From positions 186,001 through 250,000 of the forward strand of contig NZ_UTHA01000227.1 of NCBI RefSeq assembly GCF_900582195.1: 64,000 bases of DNA, written 5' to 3'. Below, one piece after another: positions 17,801 to 25,400 of this stretch. Origin of the DNA: Pseudomonas viridiflava. Its GTDB lineage: Bacteria; Pseudomonadota; Gammaproteobacteria; Pseudomonadales; Pseudomonadaceae. Numbering within the stretch: position 1 is the stretch's first letter; each line of letters begins with the position of its first letter. A model generated the notes under the pieces. The model worked only from the letters and a program-made list of their open reading frames with translations. It searched no databases and was not told the DNA's origin. The position numbers and the translations under genes were made by a program.

Positions 17801-20113
17801 CGCGTGTGCCACCTTGCCAGCGACAGCCTGGGTGGCGATCACAAAATCGTCGAGCGGGCTGCCATAAGGCTGCATTGTGTCGACATCGAATGAATACCAT
17901 TGGCCGCTCTTGAGTACGGCGGCGCCCTCCACTGTCTGATCGAATACCTTCACGGTGCCCGTTGCCGCAGCGTCATATTGTTTGCTGATGGCTTTCAATA
18001 CATCGTAACGGTCAGCGGCGCCCCTGAGCCGATTGACGGCTTTGGCGCCTTTGGACAGCAGATAAAGGCCACCGGTGCCTACCAGTCTGGCCAGATCACC
18101 CAAGCCACCCACCGGGTTGAGCACATCGATGGTGGCGACACCGATGACTTGGGCCGTCTTCAATGCCTTGGCGCCAGTGGACAGAGCTGTTCTGCCGATC
18201 CTGATCAATTTTCCTGCAGTGGCGGCGCCCGCCGTGAGAAAACCGAATACATCCACGGTGAGATCAAACACCGCCTCGCCGTAGTTGCCTTTCTGGACAT
18301 TAACGATTGCTGACCGGAAGGGGATCAGATTCAACAAAAACTCACCCAGCGGTTTGGGCCGGTAATAGTCGTCCATGGGCGTCTGCCCGCGTGCCAGCTC
18401 TTTGATCGCGGGATCATCCAGATCGAGATGCTGCACAAAGGCGTCGGCAATCGCACGGGAGCGAGCGCTGTTGAAGCTGTTTATCAGTGATTCGCTCAAA
18501 GCGTGTTCACGACCCAATTCATTCGCCGCCTCACGCGGGACAAGTTCTCTGGTCGTGAAATATTTGTTGGCTTCCCTTGATTCCTGTTGTTTTGCCTTGT
18601 GCAGGGCGACTCGTTCAATCGTGTCTTTATTGATATTGATTTCATACGCCTGGAGCTTGCCGCTCAATTCCGTCCTGATAAGTAGTCCGGGCTCGTTGGG
18701 GCAAGGGGTATGGTTGAAAAAACCATCCGACACAAATGAACCTTGTTGGAAAAAACTGATTTTCCCCCACTCGAAGTTCTTTCTGTCCTCCAGTGGCAGC
18801 AGGCAGATCATGTGCCTGATCGTTGTATTGACGGCGGCCTTTTTATCCACAATTGCGCGTGTGAACTGTCGCTCGAAGGCCTCCCGCACACCAAACGTCG
18901 GGTTGTTGTTCAATGCTTCCAGCGGGAGGCGGGCATCGGTACAAGCAAGGGGGCGCGGGTTGGGCAAGTCCATCATCGCGTAATCCAGTAGCGAATGAAT
19001 GCCACTGAAACCCGTCTGTCCACTCTCGCCGCGATACGTATCCGTGTGGAGTGCCTTGACTTCGAAAAGCGTGCCCAGGTCGCCAAACCGCTCTATCAAC
19101 AGCGGCAGGGCAATGTCTTTTCGTGTCGGTAATGCCTTGTCCAGAATTCTCGTGGCGGCAAGCCGCTCATCAAGCTCCTGGTTAAATGTCGCTCTTATCG
19201 TTGCAAATTGTTCGTCCGAGTAAGCGTCATCATTTCTTTGCCGGATGATTCCATTGGCGACAGCCCAATCGAGTAATACGGCTGTCTGGATGCGTTGAGT
19301 AGATGCCGGGTCAACCAAGCGAGCATTTTCAGCTTTGCTCATGACCTCGGCAAATGTCAGTCCGGGGACTTTGCCCGGTGTTTGAGCCTCGATAGCCATT
19401 GCCGCTATGGTCAGGTTGGTCCATGCCAGACTGCCGACTTTTACATTCCCGGGTATGTCCTCAATCAGAAACTGCGGTGCCAAACGGCTCAGCAAAAGGT
19501 ACGCACCGGCTGTTGCCAGGGCAGCGCTGGTTCTACCTTCACGGCTCAAGTGTTCGGCGAGGTCATCGACGACGGCAGATGCATGCCGGCCGCAATGTCG
19601 ATTGCTGGCCAGATCGAAGCCAGCTGTTTTGTGGCGATCGGGGGAGGTGATCGACTCAGGATCCATCTGCAGGGCAATCCCTGCCAGCAGGTAATCCATG
19701 ACGCTGCTGTCGCTGTCGATGCCCAGCATTTTCTGTTGCAGCGTTTTGCCCATCAGTTGCCCTTGTGGCGAGCGGAGCAGCGCGTAGAGCGTCTTTGCGG
19801 GGTCGTTTGTCACGTTCTCCGGGAGAGGGTGGTGATAACGCAAGAATTCCAGCACACCTCCCTTGATCTGCATTACCAGTGGTTGATCGCCTAAATGGTG
19901 TGCATGGCTCATGGTGAACAGCCGCAAGCGACGTCGTTCGTCCGCACTCAGGGGAATGGGCCAGGACAACGCCCCACCCAGGTTAGCCACGGGAGTAGCC
20001 AGCGCGTCGATGTCGTCAGGCCCTGGCGAGGATTGCTCGTCAGCGGAGAGCAGTTGCGTCTGTGAAGGTGTGAGTACGAAGGTATTGCCCGTCATGAGAC
20101 TGTCCATAGTCAA
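14801..20113 (-). CDS. Giant toxin-like protein with nine repeat modules and C-terminal SET domain
   Basis: A 1770-residue protein. Residues 1 to ~590 are predicted globular without a catalytic motif I recognise. Residues ~590-690 are hydrophobic (LGEFLLNLIPFRSAIVNVQK, then VFGFLTAGAATAGK), as in large Pseudomonas 'dermonecrotic toxin'-like proteins. Residues 874-1483 hold three ~205-residue superrepeats, each of three modules with a W, an F and (T)F..YV..DG pattern. Residues ~1500-1520 carry two KR pairs 11 residues apart. Residues ~1625-1755 resemble a SET lysine methyltransferase (GPYAGKF, LINTSQLGG, KKGEELLVDYG). No Sec signal is seen. A TTG start at 20113 follows AAAGGA by 7 bases; ATG at 20107 is the alternative. 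Host-directed effector is an inference. Confidence 0.72.
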   Translation of the reverse strand: MTMDSLMTGNTFVLTPSQTQLLSADEQSSPGPDDIDALATPVANLGGALSWPIPLSADERRRLRLFTMSHAHHLGDQPLVMQIKGGVLEFLRYHHPLPENVTNDPAKTLYALLRSPQGQLMGKTLQQKMLGIDSDSSVMDYLLAGIALQMDPESITSPDRHKTAGFDLASNRHCGRHASAVVDDLAEHLSREGRTSAALATAGAYLLLSRLAPQFLIEDIPGNVKVGSLAWTNLTIAAMAIEAQTPGKVPGLTFAEVMSKAENARLVDPASTQRIQTAVLLDWAVANGIIRQRNDDAYSDEQFATIRATFNQELDERLAATRILDKALPTRKDIALPLLIERFGDLGTLFEVKALHTDTYRGESGQTGFSGIHSLLDYAMMDLPNPRPLACTDARLPLEALNNNPTFGVREAFERQFTRAIVDKKAAVNTTIRHMICLLPLEDRKNFEWGKISFFQQGSFVSDGFFNHTPCPNEPGLLIRTELSGKLQAYEININKDTIERVALHKAKQQESREANKYFTTRELVPREAANELGREHALSESLINSFNSARSRAIADAFVQHLDLDDPAIKELARGQTPMDDYYRPKPLGEFLLNLIPFRSAIVNVQKGNYGEAVFDLTVDVFGFLTAGAATAGKLIRIGRTALSTGAKALKTAQVIGVATIDVLNPVGGLGDLARLVGTGGLYLLSKGAKAVNRLRGAADRYDVLKAISKQYDAAATGTVKVFDQTVEGAAVLKSGQWYSFDVDTMQPYGSPLDDFVIATQAVAGKVAHAIFDDLGDLSYRMFGHFSVPESAIAGLSPNSRGLYIAVDGHVAHIRHTDKSGRTAVYEVKNVQRAQDGSIDAQIYHENRKTHLLLRNVEGDQWQRLGAPGGGVEITALHLRIWQKLTPAQKEQITRSGFSQQYLLPRKTFQYYVRPDGELSAAGLLVLERPAGTPFNLPNAAHVLEWQNMTQSARDEMTMGGFAGQYHFNTGTLRSYVKADGRLGSAGEALLHKADGGSYKTLTGNHLEQWRKRFSEPGNAMTPTQFMQQHQFNPFIWKKHVKQDGSLTKMGLQRLDNAGENANPAVPAQQPDAQVIREIDVPGRVWKGKTRRITAEHLKLWEAMPQAEKQKLTREGFALRNNLPRKTFEYYVMPDGQFSETGLLVRYRPTDKAFNRTSATHVHDWQNKSQLERDTITTQGYCGLHYLHPETFAGYVHADGSLKPAGKSLLHRAAGGTYNPLTDEHLSEWHKRSLQQDNTLTAEEFVSQHAINPTAWQANVKVDGSLRAVALQRIKNASTPDVSNQLPGRTSIARKQRVIAEYLRDWEELPQTERRRLTRKGFAKQHNLSRKTFEYYVKPDGELSASGVLVRNRPADLPFNQPDETHILEWQNMSQQERDTMTLEGFAGHHHLYPNTFPNYVRVDGGLGPRGQFVMQKLTGLTYNDITNEHLRRWESNLTLVENKVTAMEFMRENGLDPRQWMSFVNIDGTLKETALRHVEGAGQSSTPRLEGRQPEANTPQKRTARDLLESPPPKRPAGAPERVEEAPGPSSDILPAAIKVEPGTSSHLRPHKIDNTLPILQHPGTGRSMTLEVEGEIEKIAITHWNGLLDDLASAERKLVRNQIIASVKNWLYEEGRHQSRFDETLRVFTDLEHGPNRGDSVWARRDIPQFEVLGPYAGKFHESEESLFQEIRKKGSRAVLTYLFGTRSGNRSVSALHTGNTLSLINTSQLGGFPAWKTNNVTAIAVGKNLTFYVALNDIKKGEELLVDYGLSYQPIPDMAIKPDPGP
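14849..15241 (-). other. SET-like domain within the giant protein
   Basis: Residues ~1625-1755 have the SET order: an N-terminal strand pair with ARRDIPQFEVLGPYAGKF (compare R-x-I-x-x-G-E-x-I-x-x-Y), a knot strand LINTSQLGGFPAWKTNN in the place of the usual N-H-S-x-x-P-N, and a closing ALNDIKKGEELLVDYG matching the D-I-x-x-G-E-E-L-x-x-D-Y-G signature. The canonical NHS is INT here, so activity is uncertain. Confidence 0.75.
15665..17494 (-). repeat. Coding tandem repeats: three superrepeats, nine modules
   Basis: Three in-frame superrepeats lie at 16940-17494, 16280-16834 and 15665-16219 (residues 874-1058, 1094-1278, 1299-1483). Each has three ~60-residue modules: one with LPRKTFEYYVxPDG, one with WQNMSQxERDTMT then FAGxxHL, and one with LTxEHLxxW then VKxDGSL. 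Equivalent modules in different superrepeats are more alike than neighbours, showing that a three-module block was duplicated as a unit. The spacer between blocks 1 and 2 is longer (about 35 residues) than between 2 and 3 (about 20). Confidence 0.88.
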
Positions 20114-20388
20114 AGAGTCATCCTTTGGGAGCGCGCAGGTTGGCGCTTCCAGCGTTCACGAATGAAAAAACACTCCGAGAACAAACGCCATAAACCAAGT
20201 ATGAGTCTTTGCGTACAGGTCAGATGAGCCCACTGTGCCCGTCGAAAAGTCGCTCCATTTGCCATCTCCTAGGGCATTCCCGGACGCTTCCTACAGTTTC
20301 ATTTCCTTGCATTTGTTAGCGTTTGTTCCTGCCGATCGAGGTGAGCAAAACTCAGTTCAACAGCGGCGAATAAAAGGACGATGCCGCT

Positions 20389-21633
20389 ATGAAGCTTCTT
20401 GTGATTCACCAAAACTTTCCGGGTCAGTTCCGTCATGTGGTGCTGGCGGCGATTGGCAGGCGTTTTGAGGTTTTGGCGATAGGCCGGGATACGGCGCCGG
20501 GTATCGCAGAGGTGAAAATATATCGATACCGCGCTGCCAGCAGAGCACCGGGCGATATTCACCCCTATCTGATCCGTTACGAACAAGCGGTGATTGATGG
20601 ACAGAAGGTTTTTGCAATTCTGGACAGACTGAAGCATTCGGGTTACCGGCCAGACGTGATTCTTGCTCATCCCGGATGGGGGGAAACGCTCTTCGTCAAG
20701 GATGTCTACCCTGACACGCCGCTTGTTCACTATTGCGAATATTACTATCGAGCGCAGGGTGCGGATTCCGGGTTCGACCCTGAATTCCCGCGAGCCTCGC
20801 GGGAGTCATCAAGGCTGCGAGTGCTCAATTCGCTGCATCTTTTGAATCTCGAGCAATGTGACATTGCCATTGCGCCTACACGGTGGCAGCGCAGTCTGTT
20901 TCCTGCCGCTTATCAGTCGGCCATTCGGGTTATTCACGAGGGCGTCATTCAAAGCACTTGCTTGGCGAAAGTTGGGACAGTCAGGTTGCCCAATGGCGTC
21001 GAGCTGAGAGCCGGGCAGCCGATCGTTACGTATGTCGCGAGAAATCTTGAGCCTTATCGCGGGTTTCATAGTTTTATGCGAGCGATCCCGCATATTCAGG
21101 TTGAGTGTCCCGGTGCACAGATAATCATAGTGGGCGGTGATGACGTCAGTTACGGGAGTAAGCCGGTTGGATATGCAAATTGGCGTAGCAGGATGGAGGC
21201 AGAGGTAAGTTTCGATCATTCCACCGTTCATTTCACCGGGAAGCTTCCTTACCAGACTTACCGGGCGGTTCTGGAGTGTTCAAAGGTTCATGTTTATTTG
21301 ACGTATCCGTTTGTTTTGTCGTGGTCGTTACTGGAGGCGATGGCGGCTGGGTGTGTGGTAGTCGCGTCGGATACGGCTCCGGTGAGGGAGGTGATCGTTG
21401 ATGGTCACAATGGAATGCTGGTGGATTTCTTCGATCATCACGGTATCGCCAAACGTATTGTCAGGGTTCTTGATTCCGTTGATGAGTACGACTGCCTTCG
21501 CCGCGCCGCGAAGTTGACGGCGAGCAGATTTGATGTGGAGTACGGCACGGAGCAGTACTTTGAGATATTTGAAAACGCGACATCCGGGCATCTGAAAAAA
21601 CAGTCTGCTCCTCAGTTTCACAGGGAGATTTGA
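20389..21633 (+). CDS. Glycosyltransferase, family 4-like
   Basis: The 414-residue protein has a GT-B fold: an N-terminal Rossmann half (MKLLVIHQNFPGQFRHVVLA) and a C-terminal nucleotide-sugar half starting near 215 (PIVTYVARNLEPYRGFHSFM). The donor-site region has LSWSLLEAMAAGCVVVASDT with its Glu, and later APVREVIVDGHNGMLVDF. These are group-1 (GT4) hallmarks. Acceptor and sugar are unknown. AAAAGGA lies before the ATG. It is the first gene of a compact three-gene unit; the next gene starts 1 base after its stop, so the glycan may be linked to the downstream membrane or RTX protein. Confidence 0.87.
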   Translation: MKLLVIHQNFPGQFRHVVLAAIGRRFEVLAIGRDTAPGIAEVKIYRYRAASRAPGDIHPYLIRYEQAVIDGQKVFAILDRLKHSGYRPDVILAHPGWGETLFVKDVYPDTPLVHYCEYYYRAQGADSGFDPEFPRASRESSRLRVLNSLHLLNLEQCDIAIAPTRWQRSLFPAAYQSAIRVIHEGVIQSTCLAKVGTVRLPNGVELRAGQPIVTYVARNLEPYRGFHSFMRAIPHIQVECPGAQIIIVGGDDVSYGSKPVGYANWRSRMEAEVSFDHSTVHFTGKLPYQTYRAVLECSKVHVYLTYPFVLSWSLLEAMAAGCVVVASDTAPVREVIVDGHNGMLVDFFDHHGIAKRIVRVLDSVDEYDCLRRAAKLTASRFDVEYGTEQYFEIFENATSGHLKKQSAPQFHREI

Positions 21634-21634
21634 A

Positions 21635-22489
21635 ATGCTCCGGATGTCGCGCAAGCAACGGATTAAATGGTTTAAGAAACTGTTGAAATACGGCTTATTT
21701 ATTTATGCCTGTTATTGCGTGGTGGATTTTTATATCCGTGAAGAACAAGTCGCCGAGGCGATGGCAATCTATTACGCGGATCAGGAGGCCTGTCAAAAGA
21801 AGCTGGCGAGCATGAAACAGGTGCCCATACTGGGCGGCAGCTATGTGGATAAGACTCTGGTCCCGGAGTTTTATGTGGGCATGCCGGAGTTGGCGAATAA
21901 GAAAGCGTGTCTGGCTAATACGCTCAAAGGACACTTCTGGTGGACCGGGACGGAGATACGCTCGTACCACGATCAGAGTGTGAAGCCGACTCCTGAAAGT
22001 TGGCGTCTTTATAAGTTGACCGCCGGGCTTTACAAAAGAAAAGAAACAACCGAACCCCATGAGCGGGGTTATCGGCACGTCAACTGGCCGGATGAGTTGA
22101 TTGTGAAGTTGAAGAATTATCCGGGGCTGGAGCTTTGGCTTAACGCACCTCCGCCGCATTTCAAGAATGAGGGGGTCATTAGAACGTTTGTCATTACTGG
22201 CTGGTCGCGGCGTGATGGAACGCCTCGATTAATAAATTGTGACGGCTTGATACGTCCGGCTTCCGAGGAAGAGCTGACTGGCAAGAAGCTGGCAAAGTTC
22301 AGCAGAGCTGAATTGGAGAATCTGGATTTCGGAAAGTTGAGTTTTTTTTGCACGGTGGAGTTACACAGCTTTGACTTTTCCGGGGGGCACGGTCGCGTAA
22401 GTCTCCGACTTTCCTCATTACGCGAAGCACCTGAGATGCTCAGGTTTCTCAGTGATTATCTTTCACGCGCTGTTATTACAAGGAAGTAA
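21635..22489 (+). CDS. Membrane-anchored protein of unknown function
   Basis: This 284-residue protein has a short basic N-terminus (MLRMSRKQRIKWFKKLLKYG), one membrane segment at about 19-33 (GLFIYACYCVVDFYI) and a soluble remainder, probably periplasmic. There are several aromatic pairs (GHFWWTG) and Cys residues near 58, 75, 201 and 238. I recognise no family. The DNA is visibly more A/T-rich than most of the window. The gene is sandwiched with 1- and 2-base spacings between a glycosyltransferase and the RTX gene, so it probably acts with them. GGGAG sets the start at 21635. Confidence 0.72.
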   Translation: MLRMSRKQRIKWFKKLLKYGLFIYACYCVVDFYIREEQVAEAMAIYYADQEACQKKLASMKQVPILGGSYVDKTLVPEFYVGMPELANKKACLANTLKGHFWWTGTEIRSYHDQSVKPTPESWRLYKLTAGLYKRKETTEPHERGYRHVNWPDELIVKLKNYPGLELWLNAPPPHFKNEGVIRTFVITGWSRRDGTPRLINCDGLIRPASEEELTGKKLAKFSRAELENLDFGKLSFFCTVELHSFDFSGGHGRVSLRLSSLREAPEMLRFLSDYLSRAVITRK

Positions 22490-22491
22490 CG

Positions 22492-25400
22492 ATGAGTTAT
22501 GTATTTAGCGATATGGAAAAAACAGAAATCTTTAATGCAGCCAATATTTGCAAAGGGATGAGGCTGCGCTCAGAAGAAATTCAGTACGAAGCGCTGGAAT
22601 TAGCAGGGGCTGGCTGCGCTCCTTTGTATCGAAAGCTATTCGATATTATCGATGGAAGAACTTCTGAAATTTTCGCTGTTGATGAAGAGACTGCAAAAGT
22701 TCTGAAAAGCGCCAGGCTCTGGCTTGCTGTGGCTATTGATGCCAACGGGGGAAACGGCGCCTACTCCGCTCTGATTCGCGGCTACACCTCGCGCCAAGGC
22801 GAATTGAGACTGAATAAAATCTTCAGTGAAGACCTGATGCAGCTGTCATCCAATCAGGTCGCCGTGAATTTCATCAATACCCTGATCGACGGATCCCTCG
22901 CTGATCGACTGGCCCCCTGGACGGTTCCGTCCATTAGCCAGATCGCAGAAATCGATGCCAGCGCGATTGGCGAGGCACTGTTTAGTAAGGTTTGCGGTGA
23001 GGACGATACAGCCGTGAAACGCAACGCCGGCTGGTCCGGGACCGTCGGATTCAGCCTGTTGGGTGGAGCGCCGCCCTATGAAACCTGGAGATTGATCTCG
23101 GCGGGTGATTCGCAAGGAGAAAATGGCGGCCCGCCGACTCATGCAAAAGCCAACAGGCTCGATGACTATAAAAATATTCTGTTCGCCATCGATTCATACA
23201 GTGTCGGCCTGCGAGCGGCGATCAGCAATTTCGGCATCAATCCATTGCAAAGTCTGCTTTCCGTCGTGCCGGAGCAAATCAATATCGCGCTCGCCAGTGG
23301 CAGCCTGAATCCGCTGATTCAACATGTAGTCAAAGGCACGCCGGTTTCCGTCGTGGTCGACCTGATATTGCGCTATGGCCAGAACCAATTCCTGGACATG
23401 TTCAAGCGCACCTACGACGGCGATTCATCAAAGCCACCTACCACCGATGAAACCTTCGCCACCAACGCTTACGCGTTCTTCTCGGCATTTTCACCAGAGC
23501 AGTCCCAAAGCATCGTCACCCGGTCAATAGGCGAATACGGAAGCGCGAATTCTTGGGCAAAACTGGCTGGCGAGTCGACACCCATCGGCCTGTCGCTGCG
23601 CAATTCCCTGAAGCAACTCAGTGAAGTCGTCATAGAACGGGCCGACGGTTATCCCGGACGCGGACTGGAGCTCTACGATCCGCTGACCGGCGAAGGCTTC
23701 ATCACCGCGCAATGGCTCGCCGATCGTGCGCAGATGCTGGCGCGGTTGATTGCCCGAACTCAAGGCTCGTTTGGAGAACACTCGCTGCAGAAATTTTCCT
23801 ACTCCGATCTCGCCTCAGCCAGGCAGGTGCCGATGACCACCGGTGTGTTGAACCCGCTGGTCATGTTCGGCGATGACGGCGGGCGGTCTTTCGAGGGCGG
23901 TGCGAACACGGATCATCTGTATGGCGGCGCGGGCAATGACACGATCAACGGGCTGGCAGGTCACGATGTCATCGAGGGTGGACGCGGCAACGACTTGCTT
24001 GCCGGAGGCGACGGTAATGATGCGCTGTACGGAATGGCCGGTGATGACGTTTTGGTCGGAGGAAAGGGTAACGACTCTTTGATCGGTGGCGCAGGCAGCG
24101 ACCGCTATGAGTTTTCCAGTGGGGATGGCATCGATGAAATCTTCGATGCCAACGCTAATGGGCAGCTGTGGATCAACGGCGCGCCGATTCCTTCACTTAA
24201 ACGCCGCACCCCTTTGAGCGATATCTGGTCTACCGAGGACCAGGCCATCACCCTGACCCTTATCGAAGAACTCACTGAACCCACGCTGAACATCAAGTAT
24301 GGCCTGAACGATCTCATCGTTATCAAGAACTTCCGCCCCGGGATGCTTGGCATCCGACTTCCTGAATACCAAGGTCATACGGTCTCTGCTCCTGGTCTGG
24401 TTCTCCAGGGCGACTGGAAAGCGAAAGATATCGACCCCAATGTGCCCGGGGATCAGTTTTCATACGATGAGTTGGGCAACGCCTTGCTTTTGGCTAACGT
24501 AAAACAGCGAAACAAGGCCGATGTGCTTTACGGCTCTGCAAAAGACGACGTCATTCTCGGACTTGGTGGATCAGACCGATTATTCGGCAAGGACGGAAAC
24601 GATCAGTTGTTTGGGGATAAACAGACGACGCTCGAAAAAGCCATGGCCGCTGGTGACTCTAAAGGGAAAGCCGCTCGAGGCGATTGGCTTGACGGAGGCG
24701 CCGGCCACGATTTGCTCATCGGTACGGCATCCCAGGACGTGCTGCTGGGCGGTAACGATCGGGATACGCTGATTGGAGGTGCGGGAGATGACGTTTTATC
24801 AGGGGATGAAACGACCGGCGCGCTGGAGCAGAAATGGGGATTCAAACGCGTCGACGTGCTTATAGACGGTGGTGTCACCAGTCACCGAACTGTCTTTTCA
24901 AAGGCCTCCTTTAATAGTTCGACGCAGGGCGATAACGATGTTCTCTACGGCCAGGGCGGTCGCGATGTTCTCAATGGCGGATGGGGTGAGGATCTGCTTG
25001 ATGGCGGAACTGAAGATGATCTTCTTGGAGGGGATGGGGGGGATGACACGCTGGCCGGAGGAAGCGGTAACGACACATTACTGGGAGACAACCTCGACTG
25101 GGGCGGGGGTCTGCAAAGCAAACACCATGGCAACGATGTATTGGACGGTGGCAGTGGCGATGACGGGCTCGCTGGTAACGGTGGAAATGATGCGATTTAT
25201 GGTGGCTCAGGCAATGACACTCTCAAGGGGGATGACGATGTACTGAACGGCGTCGCCGGTGACGCCGCCCACTTTTTTGGAAATGACCTGCTGGACGGTG
25301 GTGCAGGAGACGACAAACTCTGGGGCGGCGGGGCGGATGATCTGCTGTTCGGAGGGGAAGGTAACGACGTGCTGGCCGGGGATTATGCTGAGCACCCGAT

